Assembly: GCF_022815725.1 (NCBI RefSeq)
Contig: NZ_JALGRF010000015.1
Span: 1 to 64,000 of the forward strand
Length of the DNA stretch: 64,000 bases
Direction: 5' to 3'
Source of the DNA: Streptomyces sp. APSN-46.1
GTDB taxonomy: Bacteria; Actinomycetota; Actinomycetes; Streptomycetales; Streptomycetaceae
The notes under the pieces were generated by a model. The model saw only the letters and a program-made list of their open reading frames with translations. It did not search any database and was not told the origin of the DNA. This document shows positions 9,309-17,841 of the stretch, piece after piece; the first letter of the stretch is position 1, and every line of letters begins with the position of its first letter. The position numbers and the translations under genes are program-made.

Positions 9309-9992
9309 ATGGTGCAGAAGGCCAAGATCCTCCTGGTCGACGACCGGCCGGAGAATCTGCTGGCGCTGGAGGCCATCCTCTCCGCGCTCGATCAGACACT
9401 GGTCAGGGCGTCGTCGGGGGAGGAAGCGCTCAAAGCGCTGCTGACGGACGATTTCGCGGTCATCCTGCTGGATGTGCAGATGCCGGGGATGGACGGATTC
9501 GAGACCGCCGCGCACATCAAGCGGCGGGAGCGGACCCGGGACATCCCGATCATCTTCCTCACCGCGATCAACCACGGTCCGCACCACACCTTCCGCGGGT
9601 ACGCGGCCGGCGCGGTGGACTACATCTCCAAGCCCTTCGACCCGTGGGTGCTGCGGGCCAAGGTCTCGGTGTTCGTGGAGTTGTATACGAAGAACTGCCA
9701 ACTGCGGGAGCAGGCCGCGCTGCTGCGGCTCCAGCTGGAGGGCGGCGGCTCCAACGGCGCGGACGGCGGCAAGGAGGCGGCCGGGCTGCTGGCCGAGCTC
9801 TCCGCGCGGCTCGCGGCCGTCGAGGAGCAGGCCGAGGCGCTGACCAAGCAGCTCGGCGAGGAGTCGGCCGATGCGGCGGTGGTGGCGACCGCCGCCCACC
9901 TGGAGCGGAAGCTGACCGGACTGCGGCGGGCGCTGGACGCGCTGGAGCCCGGGACCGGCGGAGGCGCGCCGATGCTGCCCGCGCAGGGCTGA
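9309..9992 (+). CDS. osaB: OsaB-like response regulator without a DNA-binding output domain
   Basis: 227 aa from ATG 9309, with GAGGAGGA about 8 bases upstream; a GTG at 9312 and upstream in-frame starts are possible. Residues about 5-125 form a receiver: KILLVDD at the acidic pocket, D55 in ILLDVQMPGMDG as phospho-acceptor, the conserved Thr in IIFLTA and Lys in YISKPFD. The rest (about 130-227) is a charged coiled coil (LREQAALLRLQLEGGG, LEQAEALTKQLGEE) with no helix-turn-helix, so output is probably by protein contact. It follows the hybrid kinase osaA by 274 bp and is its likely partner. In S. coelicolor osaB mutants fail to raise aerial hyphae on high-osmolyte medium and alter antibiotic output. 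Confidence 0.88.
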   Translation: MVQKAKILLVDDRPENLLALEAILSALDQTLVRASSGEEALKALLTDDFAVILLDVQMPGMDGFETAAHIKRRERTRDIPIIFLTAINHGPHHTFRGYAAGAVDYISKPFDPWVLRAKVSVFVELYTKNCQLREQAALLRLQLEGGGSNGADGGKEAAGLLAELSARLAAVEEQAEALTKQLGEESADAAVVATAAHLERKLTGLRRALDALEPGTGGGAPMLPAQG

Positions 9993-10123
9993 GAGTCCCG
10001 CGGGTCCGCCCGCAGGACCGGCTGGGCGTACGCGCGGTCTGAGGGACCGTCAAAACGTGGGCCGGCGGAGCGACACGAACGGGTGAAGGGGTGGGCACGC
10101 GTGTCCACCGGCGTGGACACCGG

Positions 10124-10129
10124 TAATCT
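10124..10129 (+). promoter_or_regulatory. Candidate -10 of ftsK (leaderless)
   Basis: TAATCT lies 7 nt before the ftsK ATG and there is no Shine-Dalgarno sequence. This is the geometry of a leaderless actinobacterial mRNA starting at the A of the ATG. No clear -35 was found. Confidence 0.5.
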
Positions 10130-10136
10130 CGGGCGC

Positions 10137-12962
10137 ATGGCCTCAAGTACGTCCGGCAAGGGTTCCCAGAGCACCGCGGGTACCGCGAAGGGCCGCACCG
10201 GCCGTACGACGGCGCCGGCGAAGAAGGCGGCTCCCGCGCGGAGTCCCGCGGCGAAGAAGGCCGCGGCTGCCAAGCGCGCCCCGGTCAAGAAGGTCGCGGC
10301 CAAGCCCGCGCCGTCCCCGACCGGGGGAGTCGTACGGCTGGTGCGGGCCTGCTGGCTCGGTCTCGCGCACGCGGTCGGAGCGGTGATCCGCGGGGTCGGC
10401 AGGGGCGCCAAGAATCTCGACCCCGCCCACCGCAAGGACGGCCTCGCGCTGCTGCTCCTCGCACTCGCGCTGATCGTCGCCGCCGGAACCTGGTCGAACC
10501 TGAGCGGTCCCGTCGGGGAACTGGTCACCATGCTGGTCACCGGTGCCTTCGGGCGACTGGATCTGCTCGTGCCGATCCTGCTCGGCGTCATGGCGGCACG
10601 TTTCATCCGCCACCCCGAGCAGACCGATGCCAACGGGCGCATCGGCATCGGCCTGTCCGCGCTGGTCATCGGCGTCCTCGGGCTCGTCCACATCGCCTGC
10701 GGGGCCCCCGGCCGGGACGAGGGCACGACCGCCATGCAGAACGCGGGCGGGCTGGTCGGCTGGGCGGCCTCGAAGCCGCTGATCTTCACGATGGGCGCGC
10801 CGCTCGCCGTGCCGATGCTGGTGCTCCTCACGATCTTCGGGCTGCTGGTCGTCACCGCCACCCCGGTCAACGCGATTCCGCAGCGGCTGCGCGCGCTCGG
10901 GATCCGGCTGGGGATCGTCGCACCCACCGAGCACGACGAGTACGACGGGCGGGACGGGCAGGACGGGACGGACACAGCGGGCGCGGCCGGCGGCCGGCGG
11001 GGCCGGGACCGTCATGACCCCGAGCGGTGGCGGGCCCGGTCCGGGGCCGCCGGAGCCGGGGAGCCGGACGATCCGGCCGACGACGCCGAGGAGGAGGCGC
11101 TCGCCCGGCGCCGGCGCCCCCGGCGGGCCGCCGCCCGGTCCGCCATGGACCGGGAGATGGACGCCGTCGACGTGGCCGCGGCGGCGGCCGCCGCGCTGGA
11201 CGGGGTGGTCTACGGCGGAATGCCGCCCTCCGCGCTGGTCGCCGACCTCACCCAGGGGATCTCCGCCCCGCGGGAGGGCGCGGAGGTCACCGCTCCGGTG
11301 CCGCCCGCCCGGGAGGCCCCGGTCCCGGCCGCACCCTCGGCGGGCTCCCCGGCGGCCCGTGCCGCGGCCGCGCCGCACGACAGCACCGCCGCGGCCTCCG
11401 GAACCCTTGCCGTGCCGGACCTGACCAAGGCCCCGCCGGAGACCCAGCCGCTGCCGCCCCGCGCCGAGCAGCTCCAGCTGCGCGGGGACATCACGTACGC
11501 CCTGCCCTCGCTGGACCTGCTGGAGCGCGGCGGGCCGGGCAAGACGCGCAGCGCCGCCAACGACGCGGTCGTCGCCTCGCTGACCAACGTCTTCACCGAG
11601 TTCAAGGTGGACGCGCAGGTCACCGGCTTCACCCGGGGCCCGACGGTCACCCGCTACGAGGTGACGCTCGGCGCAGCGGTGAAGGTCGAGCGGATCACGG
11701 CGCTGGCGAAGAACATCGCCTACGCCGTGGCCTCCCCGGACGTGCGGATCATCAGCCCCATCCCGGGCAAGTCGGCGGTCGGCATCGAGATCCCGAACAC
11801 CGACCGCGAGATGGTCAACCTGGGCGACGTCCTGCGACTCGCGGACGCCGCCGAGGACGACCACCCGATGCTGGTCGCGCTCGGCAAGGACGTGGAGGGC
11901 GGCTACGTCATGGCCAACCTCGCGAAGATGCCGCACGTGCTGGTCGCCGGGGCCACCGGCTCCGGCAAGTCCTCCTGCATCAACTGCCTGATCACCTCGG
12001 TCATGGTCCGGGCGACGCCGGAGGACGTCCGGATGGTGCTCGTGGATCCCAAGCGCGTCGAGCTGACCGCGTACGAGGGCATCCCGCACCTGATCACGCC
12101 GATCATCACCAACCCCAAGCGGGCCGCCGAGGCGCTCCAGTGGGTCGTGCGCGAGATGGACCTGCGCTACGACGATCTGGCCGCCTTCGGCTACCGGCAC
12201 ATCGACGACTTCAACCAGGCGATCCGGGACGGCAAGATCAAACTGCCGCCGGGCAGCGAGCGGGAGCTCAGCCCGTACCCGTATCTGCTCGTGATCGTCG
12301 ACGAGCTCGCGGACCTGATGATGGTGGCCCCGCGCGACGTCGAGGACTCGATCGTGCGCATCACCCAGCTGGCCCGCGCGGCCGGCATCCACCTGGTGCT
12401 CGCCACCCAGCGGCCCTCGGTGGACGTGGTCACCGGCCTGATCAAGGCGAACGTGCCCTCGCGCCTTGCCTTCGCCACCTCCTCGCTCGCCGACAGCCGG
12501 GTCATCCTCGACCAGCCCGGCGCCGAGAAGCTCATCGGAAAGGGTGATGGTCTGTTCCTGCCGATGGGTGCGAACAAACCGGTCCGCCTCCAGGGCGCCT
12601 TCGTCACCGAGGACGAGATCGCCGGTATCGTCCAGCACTGCAAGGACCAGATGGCGCCGGTCTTCCGGGAGGACGTCACCGTTGGGCAGAAGCAGAAGAA
12701 GGAGATCGACGAGGAGATCGGCGACGACCTCGACCTGCTGTGCCAGGCGGCGGAGCTGGTGGTCTCCACCCAGTTCGGCTCCACCTCGATGCTCCAGCGC
12801 AAGCTGCGCGTGGGCTTCGCCAAGGCCGGGCGGCTCATGGACCTGATGGAATCGCGGGGAGTCGTCGGCCCGAGCGAGGGTTCGAAGGCGCGCGACGTGC
12901 TGGTGAAGCCCGACGAGCTGGACGGGGTGCTCGCCGTCATCCGGGGGGAGACCCAACCGTAA
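10137..12962 (+). CDS. ftsK: DNA translocase FtsK/SpoIIIE
   Basis: 941 aa from ATG 10137. The N-terminus is basic and Ala/Lys-rich (residues 1-60), followed by about four membrane helices around residues 100-250 (LALLLLALALIVAAG, LLVPILLGVMAARF, LSALVIGVLGLVHI, VPMLVLLTIFGLLVV). A variable acidic, Ala/Pro-rich linker runs to about 440. The hexameric motor follows: Walker A GATGSGKSS near 604-612, PKRVELTAYEGIPHL, and Walker B LLVIVDELADLM near 716. The C-terminal winged-helix gamma domain (about 873-941, FGSTSMLQRKLRVGFAKAGRLMDLME) should read the orienting KOPS-type sequences. It pumps chromosomes through closing sporulation septa. Transcribed alone; a candidate leaderless promoter adjoins the start. 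Confidence 0.97.
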   Translation: MASSTSGKGSQSTAGTAKGRTGRTTAPAKKAAPARSPAAKKAAAAKRAPVKKVAAKPAPSPTGGVVRLVRACWLGLAHAVGAVIRGVGRGAKNLDPAHRKDGLALLLLALALIVAAGTWSNLSGPVGELVTMLVTGAFGRLDLLVPILLGVMAARFIRHPEQTDANGRIGIGLSALVIGVLGLVHIACGAPGRDEGTTAMQNAGGLVGWAASKPLIFTMGAPLAVPMLVLLTIFGLLVVTATPVNAIPQRLRALGIRLGIVAPTEHDEYDGRDGQDGTDTAGAAGGRRGRDRHDPERWRARSGAAGAGEPDDPADDAEEEALARRRRPRRAAARSAMDREMDAVDVAAAAAAALDGVVYGGMPPSALVADLTQGISAPREGAEVTAPVPPAREAPVPAAPSAGSPAARAAAAPHDSTAAASGTLAVPDLTKAPPETQPLPPRAEQLQLRGDITYALPSLDLLERGGPGKTRSAANDAVVASLTNVFTEFKVDAQVTGFTRGPTVTRYEVTLGAAVKVERITALAKNIAYAVASPDVRIISPIPGKSAVGIEIPNTDREMVNLGDVLRLADAAEDDHPMLVALGKDVEGGYVMANLAKMPHVLVAGATGSGKSSCINCLITSVMVRATPEDVRMVLVDPKRVELTAYEGIPHLITPIITNPKRAAEALQWVVREMDLRYDDLAAFGYRHIDDFNQAIRDGKIKLPPGSERELSPYPYLLVIVDELADLMMVAPRDVEDSIVRITQLARAAGIHLVLATQRPSVDVVTGLIKANVPSRLAFATSSLADSRVILDQPGAEKLIGKGDGLFLPMGANKPVRLQGAFVTEDEIAGIVQHCKDQMAPVFREDVTVGQKQKKEIDEEIGDDLDLLCQAAELVVSTQFGSTSMLQRKLRVGFAKAGRLMDLMESRGVVGPSEGSKARDVLVKPDELDGVLAVIRGETQP

Positions 12963-13179
12963 TTCGTCGGCGGGCAACCGTTTCCCTTGGGGCCGCGTCA
13001 AGTTGAGGGAGGTGGCGGCACCGTGCCCGGTGCCGGGCCGCCGCAGCTCCCGGACTCCCCTCGCTGTTCGGATCGCCATTCGGATGGCGTAGGAAGTCCA
13101 CCCTCCGGTTGCTCCACCCTTTCGTCACCCCCCTAGACTGGACATCCAGCAGGTGGCTACACGCTCGAAAGGCGCCCTT

Positions 13180-14085
13180 GTGTCCATCGGCAACTCCAAC
13201 TCCCCAGAAGACGAGCGGCCTTCGCTCGACGAGCGGTCCGAGGACCCCATCTCCGAGGACCCCGTCGTCGAACGCTCCGCCGAAGGACCGTCCATCGGGA
13301 CGGCCCTCAAGAAGGCCCGGATCGCCGCCGGGCTCACCGTCGAAGAGGTCAGCTCCACCACCCGCGTGCGCATTCCGATCGTGCACGCGATCGAAGAGGA
13401 CGACTTCACGCGGTGCGGCGGCGACGTCTACGCCCGCGGTCACATCCGTACGCTCGCCCGCGCCGTGCGTCTCGATCCGGCACCCCTGGTCGACAGCTAC
13501 GACGCGGCCCACGGCGGTCGGCCGGCACCCACACCCGCCGCGCCGATGTTCGAAGCCGAGCGCATCCGCCCCGAACGGCAGCGGCCCAACTGGACCGCGG
13601 CCATGGTCGCCGCCATCGTCGCCGTGATCGGCTTCGTCGGTTTCACCGCCTTCAGCGGCGGCGACGACGCCAAGCGGCCGGTGGCGGAAGGTTCCGCCTC
13701 CCCGAAGCCCGCCCCCAAGCAGCCCGCCGGGAAGCCCGCCGCCCAGCCCCAGACCCCGCAGGCGCCCAAGCCGGAGCCTTCGGACAGCGCCATCGCCGCC
13801 GCGCCCAAGGACCTCGTCACGGTCGTCCTGACGGCCGACGACGGCGACAGCTGGATCTCCGCGAAGGACCACAGCGGTCGGCTGCTCTTCGACGGAACCC
13901 TCGAGGAGGGCGACTCGAAGACCTTCACCGACAAGGAATCCATCGAGCTCGTCCTCGGCGACGCCGGGGCCGTCAACCTGTTCGTGAACGGCAAGGAGAT
14001 CGAGGACGATTTCCAGCCGGGGCAGGTGGAACGCCTCACATACACCAAGGACGACCCGCGTCAGGGCGAGGCCCAGGCGGGCTGA
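13180..14085 (+). CDS. RodZ-like HTH/DUF4115 membrane protein
   Basis: 301 aa from GTG 13180, with GAAAGG seven bases upstream; a GTG at 13153 is in frame but less well placed. An acidic leader is followed by a cytoplasmic helix-turn-helix (about 45-110, SIGTALKKARIAAGLTVEEVSSTTRVRIPIVHAIEEDDF), a single membrane helix near 145-163 (MVAAIVAVIGFVGFTAF), a Pro/Lys/Ala linker, and an outer DUF4115-type beta domain (about 210-301, VVLTADDGDSWISAKD...GQVERLTYT). This is the layout of RodZ, the MreB-binding shape factor, and the family sits between ftsK and rimO in streptomycetes. It is probably a scaffold rather than a transcription factor. The family call is firm; the role is inferred. Confidence 0.85.
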   Translation: MSIGNSNSPEDERPSLDERSEDPISEDPVVERSAEGPSIGTALKKARIAAGLTVEEVSSTTRVRIPIVHAIEEDDFTRCGGDVYARGHIRTLARAVRLDPAPLVDSYDAAHGGRPAPTPAAPMFEAERIRPERQRPNWTAAMVAAIVAVIGFVGFTAFSGGDDAKRPVAEGSASPKPAPKQPAGKPAAQPQTPQAPKPEPSDSAIAAAPKDLVTVVLTADDGDSWISAKDHSGRLLFDGTLEEGDSKTFTDKESIELVLGDAGAVNLFVNGKEIEDDFQPGQVERLTYTKDDPRQGEAQAG

Positions 14086-14089
14086 CCCT

Positions 14090-14125
14090 CCCCCAGCCTC
14101 CGGCCGGGGGGACCCCCACCCCGGC
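14090..14125. repeat. Dispersed streptomycete GC-rich palindromic element
   Basis: CCCTCCCCCAGCCTCCGG followed by CCGGGGGGACCCCC forms an imperfect hairpin. Near-identical elements are common in intergenic DNA of many Streptomyces genomes (from memory). Here it directly follows the RodZ-like stop codon and precedes a second, stronger hairpin. Confidence 0.6.
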
Positions 14126-14148
14126 CAAGGGCTGAACAGGCAATTCCG

Positions 14149-14182
14149 GATCCCCGGGGCGCAGCGCCGCACCCCGGGGATC
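14149..14182 (+). terminator. Strong hairpin terminator between the rodZ-like gene and rimO
   Basis: Perfect 11-bp stem GATCCCCGGGG / CCCCGGGGATC around a 12-nt GC-rich loop. It has no T-run, as is usual for Streptomyces terminators. It separates the upstream gene from the rimO operon. Confidence 0.75.
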
Positions 14183-14226
14183 TCGCTGTACCCGGACGTG
14201 AGGCCGGGGCCCGCGCCGGGACGAAG

Positions 14227-14232
14227 TAGTCT
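14227..14232 (+). promoter_or_regulatory. Candidate -10 of the rimO operon (leaderless)
   Basis: TAGTCT ends 7 nt before the rimO ATG, with no Shine-Dalgarno sequence between them. It would drive a leaderless rimO-pgsA-cinA mRNA. Confidence 0.5.
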
Positions 14233-14239
14233 TGAGCCC

Positions 14240-15730
14240 ATGCCCGAACGCCGTACCGTCGCCCTTGTCACTCTTGGCTGCGCCCGTAACGAGGTGGACT
14301 CGGAGGAGCTCGCAGGCCGCTTGGCGGCGGATGGCTGGGAGCTCGTCGAGGACGCCGCCGACGCGGACGTAGCCGTCGTCAACACCTGCGGCTTTGTCGA
14401 AGCCGCCAAAAAGGACTCCGTAGACGCCCTCCTGGAAGCCAACGATCTCAAGGATCATGGCAAGACCCAGGCCGTCGTCGCCGTCGGCTGCATGGCCGAG
14501 CGCTACGGCAAGGAGCTCGCCGAAGCGCTCCCCGAGGCCGACGGCGTGCTCGGTTTCGATGACTACGCCGACATCTCGGACCGCCTCCGGACCATCCTCA
14601 ACGGAGGCATCCACGCCTCCCACACCCCGCGCGACCGGCGCAAGCTGCTGCCGATCAGCCCGGCGGAGCGCCAGGAGGCCGAGGTCGCACTCCCGGGCCA
14701 CGCCCAGGCCCCGACGGAACTGCCCGATCTTCCTACGGGTCTGGCGCCCGCCTCCGGGCCGCGCGCGCCGCTGCGCCGCCGCCTCGACAAGAGCCCCGTG
14801 GCCTCGGTCAAGCTCGCCTCCGGCTGCGACCGGCGCTGCTCCTTCTGCGCCATCCCGTCCTTCCGCGGCTCCTTCATCTCCCGCCGCCCCAGCGATGTGC
14901 TGGGCGAGACGCGCTGGCTCGCCGAGCAGGGCGTCAAGGAGATCATGCTGGTCTCCGAGAACAACACCTCGTACGGCAAGGACCTCGGCGACATCCGCCT
15001 GCTGGAGACCCTGCTGCCCGAGCTGGCCGAGGTGGACGGCATCGAGCGCGTCCGCGTCAGCTACCTCCAGCCCGCCGAGATGCGGCCCGGGCTGATCGAC
15101 GTACTCACCTCGACCCCCAAGGTCGTCCCGTACTTCGACCTGTCCTTCCAGCACTCGGCCCCGGACGTGCTGCGCGCCATGCGCCGCTTCGGTGACACCG
15201 ACCGGTTCCTGGAGCTGCTGGACACCATCCGCACCAAGGCCCCGCAGGCCGGCGTCCGGTCCAACTTCATCGTCGGCTTCCCCGGCGAGAAGGAGTCGGA
15301 CTTCGCCGAGCTGGAGCGTTTCCTCACGCACGCGCGCCTCGACGCGATCGGCGTGTTCGGCTACTCCGACGAGGACGGCACCGAGGCCGTCACCTACGAC
15401 GGCAAGCTGGACGCGGACACCATCGCCGAGCGGCTCGCGCACATGCAGCGGCTCGCCGAGGAGCTCACCTCGCAGCGCGCGGAGGAGCGGATCGGAGAGA
15501 CCCTGGAAGTGCTCGTCGAGACGGTCGTCCCGCTCGACGAGGCGGAGGAGGGCGAAGGCGCCTACGGGCGCGCCGCCCACCAGGCCCCCGAGACCGACGG
15601 TCAGGTCGTCTTCACCGACGGCACCGGCCTGGTCCCCGGACGTATCGTCACCGCGAAGGTGGTCGGCACCCTCGGTGTGGACCTCGTGGCGGAGCCCCTG
15701 GGCATGGATCTTGAGGAGGCGGCCGGATGA
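14240..15730 (+). CDS. rimO: Ribosomal protein uS12 methylthiotransferase RimO
   Basis: 496 aa from ATG 14240 (MPERRTVALVTLGCARNEVDSEEL). The N-terminal MTTase domain has the three cluster cysteines in TLGCARN, NTCGF and VGCMAE. The radical-SAM motif is CDRRCSFC (C196, C200, C203), followed by the RimO-type sequence IPSFRGSFISRR, which separates it from MiaB. A C-terminal TRAM domain is expected at about 425-496. It adds a methylthio group to a conserved Asp of ribosomal protein S12. A Pro/Ala-rich insert (about 155-190) lies between the MTTase and radical-SAM parts. Its stop overlaps the pgsA start (ATGA), so the two are translationally coupled. Confidence 0.96.
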   Translation: MPERRTVALVTLGCARNEVDSEELAGRLAADGWELVEDAADADVAVVNTCGFVEAAKKDSVDALLEANDLKDHGKTQAVVAVGCMAERYGKELAEALPEADGVLGFDDYADISDRLRTILNGGIHASHTPRDRRKLLPISPAERQEAEVALPGHAQAPTELPDLPTGLAPASGPRAPLRRRLDKSPVASVKLASGCDRRCSFCAIPSFRGSFISRRPSDVLGETRWLAEQGVKEIMLVSENNTSYGKDLGDIRLLETLLPELAEVDGIERVRVSYLQPAEMRPGLIDVLTSTPKVVPYFDLSFQHSAPDVLRAMRRFGDTDRFLELLDTIRTKAPQAGVRSNFIVGFPGEKESDFAELERFLTHARLDAIGVFGYSDEDGTEAVTYDGKLDADTIAERLAHMQRLAEELTSQRAEERIGETLEVLVETVVPLDEAEEGEGAYGRAAHQAPETDGQVVFTDGTGLVPGRIVTAKVVGTLGVDLVAEPLGMDLEEAAG

Positions 15731-16383
15731 CCGGAGTCCCGGCATCTGCGGCGGGCGGGACCGGCCGCCGGCCCGTGCCCGGCGCGAAGCTCGGGGCTGC
15801 GGCCGTCAATCAGGCCAGCCTGTGGAACATCGCCAACATCCTGACGATGGTCCGGCTCGTGCTCGTGCCGGGATTCGTCATGCTGCTGCTCGCCGACGGG
15901 GGCTATGACCCCGTCTGGCGGGCGTGGGCGTGGGCGGCTTTCGCCGTCGCCATGATCACGGACATTTTCGACGGGCATCTGGCCCGCACGTACAACCTGG
16001 TCACGGACTTCGGCAAGATCGCCGACCCCATCGCCGACAAGGCGATCATGGGGTCGGCTTTGATCGTCCTCTCGTGGCTCGGCGACCTGCCCTGGTGGGT
16101 GACCGGGGTGATCCTCGGACGGGAACTCGGGATCACGCTGATGCGTTTCTGGGTCATCCGGTACGGGGTGATTCCGGCCAGCCGGGGCGGCAAGCTGAAG
16201 ACCCTGGCCCAGGGCACGGCGGTGGGCATGTACGTGCTCGCGCTGACCGGGCCGCTGGCGACCTTGCGCTTCTGGGTGATGGCGGTCGCCGTCGTGCTGA
16301 CCGTCGTCACCGGTTTGGACTACATCCGCGAGGCCGTCGTACTGCGCCGCAAGGGCCTCGCCGCGGAGCGGGCCGCGAGGTGA
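15727..16383 (+). CDS. pgsA: CDP-diacylglycerol-glycerol-3-phosphate 3-phosphatidyltransferase
   Basis: 218 aa from ATG 15727, overlapping the rimO stop by four bases. It makes phosphatidylglycerol phosphate, the first committed step to phosphatidylglycerol and cardiolipin, in the membrane. The CDP-alcohol phosphotransferase signature is complete: DIFDGHLAR followed by GKIADPIAD, giving D-x2-DG-x2-AR-x8-G-x3-D-x3-D. About five to six hydrophobic helices surround it (MLLLADGG, AWAAFAVAMI, VTGVILGREL, FWVMAVAVVLTVVTG). The N-terminal 25 residues are polar. The stop overlaps the cinA start (GTGA). The rimO-pgsA-cinA order is conserved in actinobacteria. Confidence 0.95.
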   Translation: MTGVPASAAGGTGRRPVPGAKLGAAAVNQASLWNIANILTMVRLVLVPGFVMLLLADGGYDPVWRAWAWAAFAVAMITDIFDGHLARTYNLVTDFGKIADPIADKAIMGSALIVLSWLGDLPWWVTGVILGRELGITLMRFWVIRYGVIPASRGGKLKTLAQGTAVGMYVLALTGPLATLRFWVMAVAVVLTVVTGLDYIREAVVLRRKGLAAERAAR

Positions 16384-16949
16384 CCTACGCGGCGGGGGAT
16401 TCGCCGGCCGCTGAAACGGCCGGTGCGGCGGTGACGGGTGCCGCGCGACTGGCGGGAGATGTGCTGCGCCTGCTCGCTGAGAGTGACCAGACGCTCGCTG
16501 TCGCGGAGTCCCTGACCGGCGGTCTGGTGGCCGCCGAGCTCACGGAGGTACCGGGCGCCTCGCGCTCCTTCCGCGGCTCGGTCACGGCGTACGCGACGGA
16601 GCTCAAGCACCGGCTGCTGGGTGTGGACGCGGAGCTGCTCGCGGCGCACGGCGCGGTGAACGCGCAGGTCGCCGAGGAGATGGCGGCCGGGGTTCGGCGC
16701 GTACTGGGCGCTTCGTGGGGGATCGCGACCACCGGAGTGGCCGGTCCGGACCCGCAGGACGGGCAGCCGGTGGGGACGGTTTTCATCGCCGTCGCGGGTC
16801 CCGAGGGCAGGAAATCGGCCCGGCTGCGGTTGAACGGCTCCCGTGGGGAAATCCGTAGGGAGAGTGCACGGACAGTGCTCGAACTCTTGTCGGGCGAACT
16901 CCGCGAGAATCTGCGGGGGCAGGATACGGAACAGAACGGGGGGATTTGA
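16380..16949 (+). CDS. cinA: CinA C-terminal domain protein, nicotinamide-nucleotide amidohydrolase-like
   Basis: 189 aa from GTG 16380, which overlaps the pgsA stop. It corresponds to the stand-alone CinA C-terminal (PncC) domain: LAVAESLTGGLVAAELTEVPGAS near residues 40-62, then GSVTAYATELKHRLLGV and ATTGVAGPDPQDGQPVGTVFIA. PncC-type enzymes deamidate nicotinamide mononucleotide to recycle NAD breakdown products. The N-terminal molybdopterin-binding-like domain of full-length CinA is absent, as is usual in this group. Translation is probably coupled to pgsA. The family is certain; activity is inferred. Confidence 0.93.
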   Translation: MTYAAGDSPAAETAGAAVTGAARLAGDVLRLLAESDQTLAVAESLTGGLVAAELTEVPGASRSFRGSVTAYATELKHRLLGVDAELLAAHGAVNAQVAEEMAAGVRRVLGASWGIATTGVAGPDPQDGQPVGTVFIAVAGPEGRKSARLRLNGSRGEIRRESARTVLELLSGELRENLRGQDTEQNGGI

Positions 16950-17058
16950 TGTTTGCAGCCCTGAGTGAACACGACATCGCTCCCCGCACGGCTACGGCGC
17001 GAGGCGGTACGGTGGGGCGTGAAGGTTACGGCTACACGGTCAGAGGAGGGAGCCACCG

Positions 17059-17442
17059 ATGATTCTGCTCCGTCGCCTGCTGGGTGACGTGCTGCGTCGG
17101 CAGCGCCAGCGCCAGGGCCGTACTCTGCGCGAAGTCTCCTCGTCCGCCCGAGTTTCGCTCGGCTATCTCTCCGAGGTGGAGCGGGGGCAGAAGGAGGCAT
17201 CCTCCGAGCTGCTCTCCGCGATCTGCGACGCGTTGGACGTACGGATGTCCGAGCTGATGCGGGAAGTCAGCGACGAGCTGTCGCTGGCCGAGCTGGCACA
17301 GTCGGCCGCGGCGAGCGAACCGGTGCCGGCACCGGTACGCCCGATGCTCAATTCGGTCTCCGTGGCCTCGGTCACGGGTGGGCCGCCGGAACGGGTGACC
17401 ATCAAGGCGCCCGTGGAAGCGGTGAACGTCGTAGCCGCGTAA
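17059..17442 (+). CDS. clgR: XRE-family regulator, ClgR type
   Basis: 127 aa from ATG 17059 with a strong AGAGGAGGGAG at 17042-17052. Residues about 8-65 are a Cro/C1 helix-turn-helix (LGDVLRRQRQRQGRTLREVSSSARVSLGYLSEVERGQKEASSELLSAICDAL). The pgsA-cinA-XRE order is that of clgR in mycobacteria, corynebacteria and streptomycetes. ClgR activates clpP, clpC and lon and is itself degraded by Clp. The protein ends VNVVAA, consistent with the hydrophobic Ala-Ala tail that makes streptomycete ClgR a ClpP substrate. The pspA homologue that follows clgR in mycobacteria is missing. No clear ClgR operator was seen just upstream. Confidence 0.87.
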   Translation: MILLRRLLGDVLRRQRQRQGRTLREVSSSARVSLGYLSEVERGQKEASSELLSAICDALDVRMSELMREVSDELSLAELAQSAAASEPVPAPVRPMLNSVSVASVTGGPPERVTIKAPVEAVNVVAA

Positions 17443-17583
17443 GCGTGAGTGTGCGCTTGAGATGTGGCCGGAGCCCCGGTCGGTGTGTGATGCACCGGGC
17501 GGGGCTCCCGGCTGTTCTGGGTGCGGGTGCGCGGGGCGTGCGGGAGGATGGGGCCGTCCGGTCCCCGGCTCTGGGAGGCGGCC

Positions 17584-17841
17584 GTGCGGCGGTTACCACG
17601 CGTACCTCCGGGTTTGGCCCTCGCGCTGGCGGTGGGCGTGCTCTGGTGCTGGGCCGTGCTGCGGCTGGCGCTGGCGCCGGCGGATTCCGGGCCTGTGGAG
17701 GGCGTGGTGGCCGTGGGCGGCTGGGGGCTGGGGCTGCTGCCGGTGCACTGCACGCCCGGTCCCGTACGGAGGGCTCGGCGGACGGCCGCTACCAGGGCAT
17801 CGACACCCCGCCGTTCGGACGAAGAATCTGTCCGGTCATGA
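17584..17841 (+). CDS. Small membrane protein with an early TTA codon
   Basis: 85 aa from GTG 17584, preceded by GGGAGG about six bases upstream. Codon 4 is TTA (17593-17595), the only in-frame TTA I noticed in a credible gene of this window, so translation may depend on the bldA leucyl-tRNA. Residues about 10-30 form a membrane helix (LALALAVGVLWCWAVLRLAL) and a second hydrophobic stretch follows (GVVAVGGWGLGLLPVHC). Third-position GC is high until the last 25 codons. Those overlap the end of the convergent SDR gene by 53 bp and look less natural, so the true tail may be an extension. Function unknown. Confidence 0.6.
   Translation: MRRLPRVPPGLALALAVGVLWCWAVLRLALAPADSGPVEGVVAVGGWGLGLLPVHCTPGPVRRARRTAATRASTPRRSDEESVRS

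Noticed and set aside
13017..13089. Two small hairpins between ftsK and the RodZ-like gene (stems of 6-7 bp)
   Set aside because: Short stems of this kind are common by chance in such GC-rich DNA; no terminator called.
17059..17442. Frameshifted pspA homologue after clgR
   Set aside because: No PspA-like coiled-coil coding sequence in any frame downstream; the gene is simply absent here.
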